From Firmicutes bacterium UBA6806 (lineage in GTDB: Bacteria > Bacillota > Clostridia > Peptostreptococcales > Acidaminobacteraceae), in assembly GCA_002452745.1 (NCBI GenBank), contig DKFC01000032.1, positions 1 through 21,843 on the forward strand: a DNA stretch of 21,843 nucleotides, written 5' to 3'. How positions within the stretch are numbered: position 1 is the first letter of the stretch; the number at the start of each line of letters is the position of its first letter. Shown piece after piece: positions 11,676-19,388 of this stretch. The notes beneath the pieces were generated by a model that made no database searches, was not told the origin of the DNA, and worked only from the letters and a program-made list of their open reading frames with translations. The position numbers were made by a program, and so were the translations under genes.

Positions 11676-11897
11676 TTATCCCTTACCACGCCATGTAATT
11701 CTTCCTCTTGAGAGGTCATATGGCGATAATTCTAGTGTTACTTTATCTCCAGGTAATATCCTAATAAAATTCATTCTTAGTTTTCCTGAAATATGAGCAA
11801 GTACTATATGTCCATTTTCCAGTTTAACTTTAAAATTTGCATTTGGCAGTGCTTCCACCACTATGCCTTCAACTTCTATTGAATCACTTTTTGCCAT
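11676..11897 (-). CDS. infA: Translation initiation factor IF-1
   Basis: IF-1 binds the A site of the 30S subunit during initiation. The protein is a single OB-fold (S1-like) domain of 73 residues: MAKSDSIEVEGIVVEALPN, FKVKLENGH, HISGKLRMNFIRILPGDKV and a conserved end SPYDLSRGRITWRGKG. I chose the ATG at 11897, 11 bases after AAAGGAGG; an ATG nine bases earlier (11906) is almost touching that site and would add MIL, which is not seen in the family. It sits between the KOW-domain gene and rpmJ, the normal order. Confidence 0.96.
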   Translation of the reverse strand: MAKSDSIEVEGIVVEALPNANFKVKLENGHIVLAHISGKLRMNFIRILPGDKVTLELSPYDLSRGRITWRGKG

Positions 11898-11919
11898 TAG
11901 AATCATCCCTCCTTTTGGA

Positions 11920-12201
11920 TTAGATTAAGCCTGTTTTTTCAACTTCTTTTCTCAGCATTGCATTTGTTATCTTTTTCTCTGAGGTTATCTTCTCATGAAG
12001 ATCTTCGCTGAAGAATTTGAGCTTATACAAATGCTTTGCTTTTTTGACTTTCGGTTTTTCAAGCTTACGAATGTCCCCATCTGCAATTTTTACAAACTGC
12101 TCATCGACAATTTCAATGACGATGAAGATTCTATCCTTATCTCTTCCTGCTCTTGATTTGACAAATTGACCGATTTCAAGTTCCTTAGATGAATTAAGCA
12201 T
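11920..12201 (-). CDS. KOW-domain RNA-binding protein
   Basis: This 93-residue protein belongs to the small KOW-domain proteins often found between map and infA in Clostridia. Residues 8-50 form the KOW-like barrel (IGQFVKSRAGRDKDRIFIVIEI, then IADGDIRKLEKPK), which resembles archaeal L14e and eukaryotic L27. The C-terminal 35 residues are charged and helical. The family is thought to bind RNA and perhaps the ribosome, but no precise function is established to my knowledge. The ATG follows GAGGTGA. It starts 13 bp after map stops. Confidence 0.85.
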   Translation of the reverse strand: MLNSSKELEIGQFVKSRAGRDKDRIFIVIEIVDEQFVKIADGDIRKLEKPKVKKAKHLYKLKFFSEDLHEKITSEKKITNAMLRKEVEKTGLI

Positions 12202-12214
12202 CCAGTCACCTCGC

Positions 12215-12964
12215 TTATATTAAACTCGTCAGAAGTATTGGATCATTTTCGGTGATGACAATTGTATGCTCATAATGTGCAGACAATTTCCCATCTTTCG
12301 TTACAACCGTCCAGTCATCTCCAAGTGTTCTAACATTAAAGTCACCTTCGTTTACCATAGGCTCAATTGCAAGCACCATTCCCGGTGCAAGCCTTGGTCC
12401 CTTTCCTGCCGGCCCAAAGTTTGGTATAGCAGGTTCTTCGTGGAGCTTCGTTCCGACGCCGTGTCCTACAAAATCTCTCACAATACTGAATCCGTTTGAC
12501 TCAGCATGCTTTTGAATAGCATTTGAAATGTCGAAAAGTCTATACCCAACTCTGCAAAATTTCAAACCTTCAAAGAAGCTCTCTTCAGTAACTCTAATTA
12601 GTTTTAAAGCATTTTCACTCACCTTGCCAACAGGATGAGTTCTAGCAGCGTCAGCATGATATCCGTTTTTAAATGCACCGACATCAATACTGATTATATC
12701 ACCATCTTTTAATTTTGTATCAGATGGTATGCCATGAATCACTTGTTCGTTGATTGAGGCACATATGGAAGCCGGAAAGCCTCCATAACCTTTAAACGAT
12801 GGAATCGCTTCATGCTCAAGTATTAGGGTCTCAGCAATTTGATCAAGCTCTCCTGTTGTAATACCAGGCTTTATGGCTTTTTTTATTGCTTCATGAACTA
12901 ATGCAACAATACGTCCAGACTCTTGCATCAGTTCAATTTCATGTTTAGATTTTATTACAATCAT
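12215..12964 (-). CDS. map: Type I methionine aminopeptidase
   Basis: This enzyme removes the initiator methionine from new proteins. The 249 residues show the complete pita-bread active site: metal ligands D94 (SIDVG), D105 (HADAA), H168 (GHGVG), E201 (IEP) and E232 (YEHT), and the catalytic H77 in VIHGIP. There is no N-terminal zinc finger, as usual for this bacterial form. The ATG begins two bases after the adk stop codon, with its ribosome binding site (AAGGGG) inside adk, so translation is probably coupled. Confidence 0.97.
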   Translation of the reverse strand: MIVIKSKHEIELMQESGRIVALVHEAIKKAIKPGITTGELDQIAETLILEHEAIPSFKGYGGFPASICASINEQVIHGIPSDTKLKDGDIISIDVGAFKNGYHADAARTHPVGKVSENALKLIRVTEESFFEGLKFCRVGYRLFDISNAIQKHAESNGFSIVRDFVGHGVGTKLHEEPAIPNFGPAGKGPRLAPGMVLAIEPMVNEGDFNVRTLGDDWTVVTKDGKLSAHYEHTIVITENDPILLTSLI

Positions 12965-12966
12965 GT

Positions 12967-13611
12967 CTAGCCCCTTAAAGCTGTTACAATGTCTTCAAAG
13001 ACGAGCTTGATATCCTGTTCACCTTCGATGTCCACTAAATTACCCTTTGAAGAATAATAGCTGATTAATGGTGCTGTTTCATTCATATAAACATTAATTC
13101 TGTTTTTTACAGTTTCTTCGACATCATCAGTTCTTTGATAGAGTTCTCCACCACATTTATCACAAACGCCCGCTTCTTTCGTAGGATTGTTTGTCACGTG
13201 ATAAGTTGCCCCACAGTTTTTGCAGATTCTTCTGCCAACTGCTCTTGAAACCAAAACATCAGGATTAACTTTAATATTGATAACCGCATTTAGAGAAACT
13301 TCCATTTTAGTCAAAACCTTGTCCAACTCTTCAGCTTGAACTTCAGTTCTTGGGAATCCATCCAGTAAAAATCCAGATTTACAGTCCTCTTCTTTTAAGC
13401 GATCTTCAACAATTTCGACCACTAGTGAATCCGGAACCAAAGCGCCTGAATCAATGTACGATTTAGCTCTTTTTCCGAGTTCAGTGCCCTCTTTTATATT
13501 TTTTCTAAATATATCGCCTGTTGAAATATGCGGAATGGCATATTTCGAAGTGATATATTCAGCTTGTGTACCTTTACCAGCGCCTGGAGGCCCCAATAAG
13601 ATTAATCTCAT
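12967..13611 (-). CDS. adk: Adenylate kinase, zinc-lid form
   Basis: Adenylate kinase interconverts AMP and ATP with two ADP. The 214 residues carry the P-loop GPPGAGKGT (7-15), the AMP-binding GDIFR and DGFPRT motifs, and a lid with four cysteines (C130, C133, C150, C153), the structural zinc site typical of Gram-positive enzymes. The lid continues with YQRTDDVEETVKNR. The ATG follows AAGGAGG. It lies 11 bp after secY and only two bases before map. Confidence 0.97.
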   Translation of the reverse strand: MRLILLGPPGAGKGTQAEYITSKYAIPHISTGDIFRKNIKEGTELGKRAKSYIDSGALVPDSLVVEIVEDRLKEEDCKSGFLLDGFPRTEVQAEELDKVLTKMEVSLNAVINIKVNPDVLVSRAVGRRICKNCGATYHVTNNPTKEAGVCDKCGGELYQRTDDVEETVKNRINVYMNETAPLISYYSSKGNLVDIEGEQDIKLVFEDIVTALRG

Positions 13612-13622
13612 ATTTGACCTCC

Positions 13623-14888
13623 TTAGCTCAAGAATCCTTCATAGTGTCTCATCAACATTTGTGCTTCAATTTGTTTCATCGTTTCAAGTGATACAGATAC
13701 GACAATCAGAAGAGATGTCCCTCCGAAACTGAAGTTTGTATTTGTGAGTGCTCCTAAGAAGTTTGGTAAAATCGCAATTGCAGCTAAGAATAAAGCGCCG
13801 ACAATTGTAATTTTGTTAAGTGACTTGCCCAGATACTCCGATGTCGGTTTACCTGGTCTAATACCCGGTATAAATCCACCGTTTGTCTTAAGTCTATCTG
13901 CTACTTCAATTGGATTAAACGTTACATTCGTATAGAAGAACGTAAATGCAAATATCAATAAGCCATAGAATATATTATACAAGAATGATGTTGAATTTAA
14001 CCATTTTCCAACGAAAACTGCGAATCCCGAACTTGGGAAGAATTGTGCAATTGTGATTGGGAACATTAAAATTGAAATTGCAAAGATGACTGGAATAACG
14101 CCCGCTTGGTTTACCTTCAAAGGTATATGCGTGCTTTGTCCACCATACATTTTTCTACCAACAACGCGCTTAGCATATTGTACAGGAATTTTTCTCTGTC
14201 CTTGCTGGATAAAGATTACGCCTGCGATAATTGCTATTGCCACAATACAGAAAATAATAATTGAAATCAAGTTTACTTGTCCAATTTTTAAATTGTTGAT
14301 TGTTTTAAGAGTTGTCGTAGGAACCCTCGCAATAATCCCAGCGAAGATGAAAAGTGATATACCGTTTCCGATACCCTTTTCTGTTATTTTCTCACCTAAG
14401 TACATTAAGAAAGCAGTTCCTGCCGTTAAGGTCAACACAGAAATGAATGTTGAAAATGCACCTGGGTTTAAGAAAAATCTTTGGAAATAACCTAAGCTAA
14501 ATCCAATTCCTTGAATCAACGCTAAAACAACTGTTAAGTAGCGTGTGTATCTAGCAATTTTCTTTCTACCTTCTTCACCTTCTCTTGCTAATGCTTCAAG
14601 TGAAGGGAATGCAATTTGTAATAGGTTCAACACGATTGAAGCGGTAATATATGGGCTGATACCCAATGCGAAGATGGTAAACGTTTTAAAGTTACCACCA
14701 CTCATTAAGTTGAAAAAACCCAAAAGACCGTCTTCGTTGTTAGCAAAAGCTGCTGCCAGCTTAGCGCTATCAATTCCTGGTACTGGTACTGCAGATCCCA
14801 TTCTAAAAACAGCGATCATCATGAAAGTATAGAGGATTCTCTGTCTTAGATCTGGAATTTTCCAAGCGTTTTTAAGTGTAGAAAACAA
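13623..14888 (-). CDS. secY: Protein translocase channel subunit SecY
   Basis: SecY forms the membrane channel for protein export and membrane insertion. The 421 residues contain about ten hydrophobic segments. Family marks include the start KIPDLRQRILYTFMMIAVFR, the plug region near residues 58-70 (FFNLMSGGNFK), GEKITEKGIGNGISLFIFAG in the middle, and the cytosolic loop RKIPVQYAKR. The start is TTG placed directly after the rplO stop (TAATTG, no spacer), with AGAGGTGAT as the ribosome binding site inside rplO, so ribosomes probably re-initiate. Confidence 0.97.
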   Translation of the reverse strand: MFSTLKNAWKIPDLRQRILYTFMMIAVFRMGSAVPVPGIDSAKLAAAFANNEDGLLGFFNLMSGGNFKTFTIFALGISPYITASIVLNLLQIAFPSLEALAREGEEGRKKIARYTRYLTVVLALIQGIGFSLGYFQRFFLNPGAFSTFISVLTLTAGTAFLMYLGEKITEKGIGNGISLFIFAGIIARVPTTTLKTINNLKIGQVNLISIIIFCIVAIAIIAGVIFIQQGQRKIPVQYAKRVVGRKMYGGQSTHIPLKVNQAGVIPVIFAISILMFPITIAQFFPSSGFAVFVGKWLNSTSFLYNIFYGLLIFAFTFFYTNVTFNPIEVADRLKTNGGFIPGIRPGKPTSEYLGKSLNKITIVGALFLAAIAILPNFLGALTNTNFSFGGTSLLIVVSVSLETMKQIEAQMLMRHYEGFLS

Positions 14889-15329
14889 TTAGATCACCTC
14901 TGCCTTTCCTCCAGCAGCTTCAATTTTAGTTATCGCTGACTGAGTGAATTTGTTAGCTCTTACTGTGAGCTTTTTATTCAATTCTCCATCGCCTAATACT
15001 TTTATACCATAATTGATTTTACTTACTACTCCGCTCTCGAGCAACAATTCCGGCGTAATTTCAGTGCCGTCTTCAAAATTGTTTAACAGTTCAACATTGA
15101 CAATTGTCCATTGTTTTTTGAATTTATTGTTGAATCCTCTTTTTGGAATTCTTCTGAATAATGGCATCTGACCACCCTCGAAGCCTGGTCTTACACCACC
15201 GCCCGAACGTGAATTCTGACCATTCATACCGCGTCCAGCCGTTGTACCTAAACCAGAACCCGGACCTCTACCAACTCTCTTTCTAGATTTAGTAGACCCT
15301 TCTGCTGGTCTTAAATCATGAAGTCTCAT
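14889..15329 (-). CDS. rplO: 50S ribosomal protein L15
   Basis: L15 is a late assembly protein of the large subunit. The 146 residues show MRLHDLRPAEGSTKSRKRVG, the glycine-rich extension GRGPGSGLGTTAGRGMNGQ, the GGVRPGFEGGQMPLFRRIPK motif and a globular C-terminal half ending KIEAAGGKAEVI. The ATG follows AAAGGAGGTG. It lies 19 bp after rpmD, and its stop codon abuts the secY start. Confidence 0.97.
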   Translation of the reverse strand: MRLHDLRPAEGSTKSRKRVGRGPGSGLGTTAGRGMNGQNSRSGGGVRPGFEGGQMPLFRRIPKRGFNNKFKKQWTIVNVELLNNFEDGTEITPELLLESGVVSKINYGIKVLGDGELNKKLTVRANKFTQSAITKIEAAGGKAEVI

Positions 15330-15348
15330 GGTCGCACCTCCTTTAAGA

Positions 15349-15525
15349 TTACTCTACGATTTGAACTAAGTGACTTACTTGATTAACCATGCCTCTCATT
15401 TGAGGATTGTCTTGCTTTTCAACCACTTGACCGATTTTTCTAAGGCCTAACGCCTCTACAGTTTTTTTATGCTTTGGCAATACGCCGATTGTACTTTTAA
15501 CTAACTTAACTTTAATTGTAGCCAA
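15349..15525 (-). CDS. rpmD: 50S ribosomal protein L30
   Basis: L30 is a small protein of the large subunit. The 58 residues show IKVKLVKSTIG, PKHKKTVEALGLRKIG and the end MRGMVNQVSHLVQIVE, all typical. The start is TTG at 15525, eight bases after AGGGGG and 12 bp after the rpsE stop. An ATG out of frame lies between the ribosome binding site and this TTG (15531-15533) and reaches a stop after six codons. The gene's place between rpsE and rplO confirms its identity. Confidence 0.96.
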   Translation of the reverse strand: MATIKVKLVKSTIGVLPKHKKTVEALGLRKIGQVVEKQDNPQMRGMVNQVSHLVQIVE

Positions 15526-15537
15526 GGTTCATACCCC

Positions 15538-16044
15538 CTAACCTAAAATTTCTTCTACAGTCTTTCCTCTTAATCTAGCAACACTTTCTGCTGTTTTAAG
15601 ATTCATAAGACCGTCTAAAGTTGCATTAACCATATTTCTAGGGTTATTGCTTCCTAATGACTTAGCTCTTACATCTTTAATTCCTGCAAGTTCTAATACC
15701 GCACGAACAGGTCCACCAGCGATAACACCAGTACCTTCAGCAGCAGTCATAATTCTAACTGCGCCTGAACCATAATGTCCTTCGATGCTATGTGGTACAG
15801 TTGTTCCAACTCTTGGAACGTTGATTAAATGTTTTTTAGCATCTTCAATTGCTTTTGAAATCGCTTCTGGAACTTCTTTAGCTTTACCAGTTCCGATTCC
15901 TACATGGCCGTTTTCATCACCAACAACAACTAATGCGCTGAATCTGAAATTTCTACCGCCTTTAACAACCTTAGTAACACGATTTATATTGATAACCTGT
16001 TCTTTGAGGTCTAACTTACTAGCATCAATCAATTGACGACTCAT
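15538..16044 (-). CDS. rpsE: 30S ribosomal protein S5
   Basis: S5 helps shape the mRNA entry region and decoding accuracy of the small subunit. The 168 residues include the N-terminal double-stranded RNA-binding region with VVKGGRNFRFSALVVVGD, GIGTGKAKEVPEAI, and the C-terminal domain with GTGVIAGGPVRAVLELAG and SLGSNNPRNMVNAT. The ATG at 16044 is seven bases after GGGAGG; another ATG at 16050 is too close to it. It lies between rplR and rpmD. Confidence 0.97.
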   Translation of the reverse strand: MSRQLIDASKLDLKEQVININRVTKVVKGGRNFRFSALVVVGDENGHVGIGTGKAKEVPEAISKAIEDAKKHLINVPRVGTTVPHSIEGHYGSGAVRIMTAAEGTGVIAGGPVRAVLELAGIKDVRAKSLGSNNPRNMVNATLDGLMNLKTAESVARLRGKTVEEILG

Positions 16045-16061
16045 TTGCATACCTCCCTAAT

Positions 16062-16421
16062 CTAGAATTTAAGTCCTGCTTCTCTTGCGCCTTCAGCGAG
16101 TTCCTTCACTCTACCATGGTAAAGGTAACCACCTCTATCGAAAACTACATCTTCAATGCCTTTTTCAAGCGCTTTTTTAGCTACTAAAGAACCAACTAAT
16201 TTAGCAGCTTCTTTATTTCCAGTATTTGAAACCGCATCTTTAACAGCAGTTTCAAGGCTAGAAGCAGCAACTAAAGTGTTTCCAGTCACGTCATCAATAA
16301 CTTGCGCATAGATGTTAGTGTTTGATCTGTAAACATTCAGTCTAGGCTTAGCAGCTGTACCAGAAATTTTCTTTCGCACTCTCATATGACGTGCTTTTCT
16401 ATTATCATTTCTACTTGCCAT
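16062..16421 (-). CDS. rplR: 50S ribosomal protein L18
   Basis: L18 binds 5S rRNA and joins it to the large subunit. The 119 residues have the basic N-terminus RHMRVRKKISGTAAKPRLNV, then YRSNTNIYAQVIDDVTGNTL and the conserved end FDRGGYLYHGRVKELAEGAREAGL. The ATG follows AAAGGAG by 11 bases. It stands 19 bp after rplF and 17 bp before rpsE, in the usual order of the spc segment. Confidence 0.97.
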   Translation of the reverse strand: MASRNDNRKARHMRVRKKISGTAAKPRLNVYRSNTNIYAQVIDDVTGNTLVAASSLETAVKDAVSNTGNKEAAKLVGSLVAKKALEKGIEDVVFDRGGYLYHGRVKELAEGAREAGLKF

Positions 16422-16440
16422 TAGTTATGCCACTCCTTTC

Positions 16441-16986
16441 TTATTTTTTCTTACCTGTTTTTCCTTCTTTTCGGATAACTTTTTCGTCAGCATAGCGAAC
16501 GCCTTTTCCTTTATAAGGTTCAGGTTTTCTCCACTCTCTGATTTTAGAAGCATAGTTACCAACTAATTGTTTGTTGATACCTTTTACGATGATTTCAGTT
16601 TGAGTTGGAACTTCAACAGTGATACCATCTGGATCTTCCATCACAACTGGATGAGAATGTCCTAATTGAAGTTCTAATTTTTTGCCGTTTTTAGCAGCTT
16701 TGTAACCAACACCAACGATTTGAAGTTTCTTTTCAAATCCTTTAGTTACACCTGACACCATGTTAGCAATAAGTGCTCTTGATAAGCCGTGTAATGCTCT
16801 GTGTCTTTTATTATCAGATGGTCTCGTAACTGTTAAAGTTTCGCCATCAATTTCGATCTTAATGTCTTTGTCTATTTGCTCTGACAATTCTCCTAGAGGA
16901 CCTTTTACAACGACTTTATTTAAGTCAGTAATTGTAACGGTAACCCCTTGAGGTATTGTAATAGGCAATCTACCTACTCTCGACAT
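16441..16986 (-). CDS. rplF: 50S ribosomal protein L6
   Basis: L6 lies near the factor-binding site of the large subunit. The 181 residues hold the two repeated domains of the family. They start MSRVGRLPITIPQGV; the middle shows LHGLSRALIANMVSGVTKGFEK and VGVGYKAA; the end shows KQLVGNYASKIREWRKPEPYKGKGVRY. I chose the ATG at 16986, seven bases after AGGAGG; the in-frame GTG at 16992 is too close to that site. It follows rpsH by 24 bp. Confidence 0.97.
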   Translation of the reverse strand: MSRVGRLPITIPQGVTVTITDLNKVVVKGPLGELSEQIDKDIKIEIDGETLTVTRPSDNKRHRALHGLSRALIANMVSGVTKGFEKKLQIVGVGYKAAKNGKKLELQLGHSHPVVMEDPDGITVEVPTQTEIIVKGINKQLVGNYASKIREWRKPEPYKGKGVRYADEKVIRKEGKTGKKK

Positions 16987-17010
16987 TGTCACACCTCCTA
17001 GTTATTCGTA

Positions 17011-17409
17011 TTACCATACGTAACAAATTACTTCGCCACCAACGCCAAGCTTTCTAGCCTCTCTATCAGTAATGATACCGTTAGAAGTCGAAATGATTGC
17101 TACACCTAATCCACCTAAAACTCTTGGAACATCAGTTTTCTTTGCATAAACTCTTAAACCTGGCTTAGAAATTCTCTTAAGACCAGTGATAACTCTTTCT
17201 TTGTTATCTCCATATTTAAGTTCGATTCTAATAAGACCTTGCTTACCGTCTTCTATTACGTCAAATCCTTTGATGTATCCTTCTTCCATAAGGATCTCAA
17301 CGATTTTTTTCTTAACATTTGATGCTGGAACATCTACTGACGTGTGTTTTACCATATTTGCATTACGTACACGTGTCAATAAATCAGCAATTGGATCTGT
17401 CATAGCCAT
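17011..17409 (-). CDS. rpsH: 30S ribosomal protein S8
   Basis: S8 binds the central domain of 16S rRNA, and in E. coli it regulates the spc operon. The 132 residues show TDPIADLLTRVRNANMVKH at the start, FDVIEDGKQGLIRIELKY in the middle, RRISKPGLRVY-like KRISKPGLRVYAK, and the conserved end ISTSNGIITDREARKLGVGGEVICYVW. Two ATGs near the start (17409 and 17403) are both usable; I keep the first, nine bases after AGGAGG. It follows rpsZ by 24 bp. Confidence 0.97.
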   Translation of the reverse strand: MAMTDPIADLLTRVRNANMVKHTSVDVPASNVKKKIVEILMEEGYIKGFDVIEDGKQGLIRIELKYGDNKERVITGLKRISKPGLRVYAKKTDVPRVLGGLGVAIISTSNGIITDREARKLGVGGEVICYVW

Positions 17410-17433
17410 GAATATTTACCTCCTTCCGATTTC

Positions 17434-17619
17434 TTACCAGCTAGCTTTTCTTACGCCAGGAATTTGACCTTTGTATGCCAATTCTCTAAAGCAAATACGG
17501 CAAATTCCATATTTTCTAAGATAAGCATGTGGTCTTCCGCAGATTCTACATCTATTGTATTCTCTAGTTGAGTATTTTTGTTTTCTCGACTGTTTTACTT
17601 TAAGAGCCGTTTTAGCCAC
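17434..17619 (-). CDS. rpsZ: 30S ribosomal protein S14, zinc type
   Basis: This is the short zinc-binding S14 of the small-subunit head. The 61 residues carry C24, C27, C40 and C43 (CRICGRP and CRICFRE), then ELAYKGQIPGVRKASW, the family ending. The length is exactly that of type Z S14. The start is GTG with AAGGAGGG ahead of it. It sits between rplE and rpsH as in other Firmicutes. Confidence 0.97.
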   Translation of the reverse strand: MAKTALKVKQSRKQKYSTREYNRCRICGRPHAYLRKYGICRICFRELAYKGQIPGVRKASW

Positions 17620-17631
17620 TACAATCCCTCC

Positions 17632-18171
17632 TTACTTGACAAATGGCATTCCCATTAATCTTAATAGTTCTCTTGCCTCTTCATCAGTTTTTGCAGAAGT
17701 AACAAATGTGATATCCATACCTCTTACAGTATCTACTTTATCAATGTTGATTTCAGGGAAGATCAATTGTTCTTTCACCCCTAAAGTGTAGTTGCCTCTT
17801 CCATCAAAAGAATTAGCACTTACGCCTCTGAAGTCTCTAACCCTTGGTAAAGAGATTGTGATGAATCTATCTAAAAATTCATACATTCTTTCGCCTCTGA
17901 GGGTTACTTTAGCACCAACGTTCATACCAGCTCTAACTTTGAAGTTTGCAACTGATTTCTTCGCCTTTGTAATCACAGGTGCCTGTCCAGCGATTAATGT
18001 CAATTCATCTACAGCAGCTTTGATTATTTTAGGGTTATCTTTACCATCACCGAGACCCATATTAATAACGACTTTCTCGATTTTAGGAATTTGCATTACG
18101 TTCTCATATTGGAATTTTTCCATCAAGGCTTTAGCAACCTCGTTGTTGTATTTATCTTTAAATCTTGCCAT
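17632..18171 (-). CDS. rplE: 50S ribosomal protein L5
   Basis: L5 binds 5S rRNA in the central protuberance and touches tRNA. The 179 residues show KYNNEVAKALMEKFQYENVMQIPKI-type start motifs (split here as KFQYENVMQIPKIEKVVINMG), QAPVITKAKKSVANFKVRAG, LRGERMYEFLDRFITISLPR and the end GMDITFVTSAKTDEEARELL. The ATG follows AAGGAGG. It lies 25 bp after rplX and 12 bp before rpsZ. Confidence 0.97.
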   Translation of the reverse strand: MARFKDKYNNEVAKALMEKFQYENVMQIPKIEKVVINMGLGDGKDNPKIIKAAVDELTLIAGQAPVITKAKKSVANFKVRAGMNVGAKVTLRGERMYEFLDRFITISLPRVRDFRGVSANSFDGRGNYTLGVKEQLIFPEINIDKVDTVRGMDITFVTSAKTDEEARELLRLMGMPFVK

Positions 18172-18196
18172 GAGTTAAACCTCCTTTCTCACTGGA

Positions 18197-18508
18197 TTAG
18201 TCTATTACTTCACCTGTTTTAACAGATATTCTTACTTTTTGTCCATTTTCAAGAACTTTGTATGCCACTCTTGTGCCAGCTTTTGCTTTTGCATCATAGT
18301 ACATAACATTTGAAACATGGATAGGCGCTTCTTTATGAATTCTTCCGCCTTGTTGAACCTTCATTGAAGGTTTTTGATGCTTAGTCGCCATGTTTACGTT
18401 TTCAACAATAACTCTATCCGTTTTGGGATTAGCGCTTAAGACTTTGCCTTTTTTGCCTTTATCTTTTCCAGCAATTACGATAACTGTATCGCCCTTTTTA
18501 ATATGCAT
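18197..18508 (-). CDS. rplX: 50S ribosomal protein L24
   Basis: L24 is one of the first proteins to bind 23S rRNA during assembly. The 103 residues begin with a KOW motif (KKGDTVIVIAGKDKGKKGKV), followed by VENVNMATKHQKPS, GGRIHKEAPIHVSNV and a C-terminal strand VAYKVLENGQKVRI. The ATG follows AGGAGGTG. It lies 17 bp after rplN. Confidence 0.97.
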   Translation of the reverse strand: MHIKKGDTVIVIAGKDKGKKGKVLSANPKTDRVIVENVNMATKHQKPSMKVQQGGRIHKEAPIHVSNVMYYDAKAKAGTRVAYKVLENGQKVRISVKTGEVID

Positions 18509-18525
18509 TACTACACCTCCTAAGT

Positions 18526-18894
18526 TTAAAGAACTTCTGGAGCTAGAGAAACGATCTTCATGAATTTTCTATCTCTTAACTCTCTAGCAACGGGTCCGAA
18601 GATACGAGTTCCTACTGGAGATAAATCATCTTTTATAATTACTGCAGCATTTTCGTCAAATTTGACGTAACTACCATCAGGTCTTCTTAAACCATAGTTG
18701 CTTCTAACTATAACAGCTTTAACGACGTCACCCTTCTTGACAACTCCGCCAGGTGTTGCATTTTTAACGCTCGCTACTATAACATCTCCGATATTACCGT
18801 ATTTTCTCTTTGAACCACCTAATACACGGATACAAAGTATTTCTTTCGCGCCAGAGTTATCAGCAACTTTTAAACGAGTTTCGTTTTGGATCAT
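18526..18894 (-). CDS. rplN: 50S ribosomal protein L14
   Basis: L14 forms part of the contact between the two ribosomal subunits. The 122 residues match the family closely: MIQNETRLKVADNSGAKEIL, CIRVLGGSKRKYGNIGDVIV, VKKGDVVKAVIVR and the end GPVARELRDRKFMKIVSLAPEVL (in shorter words, the usual EVL ending). The ATG lies nine bases after AAGGAGG. It is 26 bp downstream of rpsQ. Confidence 0.97.
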   Translation of the reverse strand: MIQNETRLKVADNSGAKEILCIRVLGGSKRKYGNIGDVIVASVKNATPGGVVKKGDVVKAVIVRSNYGLRRPDGSYVKFDENAAVIIKDDLSPVGTRIFGPVARELRDRKFMKIVSLAPEVL

Positions 18895-18920
18895 GCTTTT
18901 TTCCTCCTTATTAGCTAAAT

Positions 18921-19175
18921 CTACTTAGCCTTTTCAACGATTTCAACTAGTCTCCATCTTTTATCTCTGCTAAGTGGTCTAGTTTCCATAATTCTTACTT
19001 TATCACCTATACCACATTGATTATTTTCATCATGTGCTTTAAATTTCTTTGTTCTTTTTACTCTTTTTCCATAGAGTGGATGACGAATAAAGTCTTCTAC
19101 TGTAACGACGATAGTCTTATCCATTTTGTCGCTAGTAACGTATCCAACTCTAACTTTTCTTCTTCCTCTTTCCAC
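18921..19175 (-). CDS. rpsQ: 30S ribosomal protein S17
   Basis: S17 is an early 16S rRNA-binding protein with an OB fold. The 84 residues show RKVRVGYVTSDKMDKTIVV, HPLYGKRVKRTKKFKAHDE and GDKVRIMETRPLSRDKRWRL, all typical. The start is GTG, seven to eight bases after GGAGGAGG. It lies 17 bp after rpmC and 26 bp before rplN. Confidence 0.97.
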   Translation of the reverse strand: MERGRRKVRVGYVTSDKMDKTIVVTVEDFIRHPLYGKRVKRTKKFKAHDENNQCGIGDKVRIMETRPLSRDKRWRLVEIVEKAK

Positions 19176-19192
19176 AGCGTAACCTCCTCCGC

Positions 19193-19387
19193 TTATGCGT
19201 TGATCTCTCTGTCTCTTAAGATCGTTTTCGCACGAGCAATGTCCTTTTTAATTGCTTTAATTTGCATAGGATTATCTAATTGCCCAGTTGCTAATTGGAA
19301 TCTTAAGTTGAAGAGCTCGTTTTTCAACTCGACAATTTTATCATTTAATTCTTGCGATGTCATTTCTTTAATTTTATTTGCTTTCAA
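19193..19387 (-). CDS. rpmC: 50S ribosomal protein L29
   Basis: L29 stands at the peptide exit tunnel and helps dock export factors. The 64 residues form two long helices: KANKIKEMTSQELNDKIVEL, then NELFNLRFQLATGQLDNP and the end ARAKTILRDREI. I chose TTG at 19387, one base after the rplP stop codon, because it follows AGGGTGG at a normal distance and gives the usual beginning MKANKIKEM. A pair of GTG codons at 19396-19399 would overlap the ribosome binding site. Confidence 0.93.
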   Translation of the reverse strand: MKANKIKEMTSQELNDKIVELKNELFNLRFQLATGQLDNPMQIKAIKKDIARAKTILRDREINA

Positions 19388-19388
19388 C

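Noticed and set aside
14053..14490. Plus-strand 145-residue open frame inside secY
   Set aside because: It is the antisense shadow of SecY transmembrane codons, with no ribosome binding site.
17792..18178. Plus-strand 128-residue open frame inside rplE
   Set aside because: It is antisense to a complete rplE and has no ribosome binding site or family resemblance.
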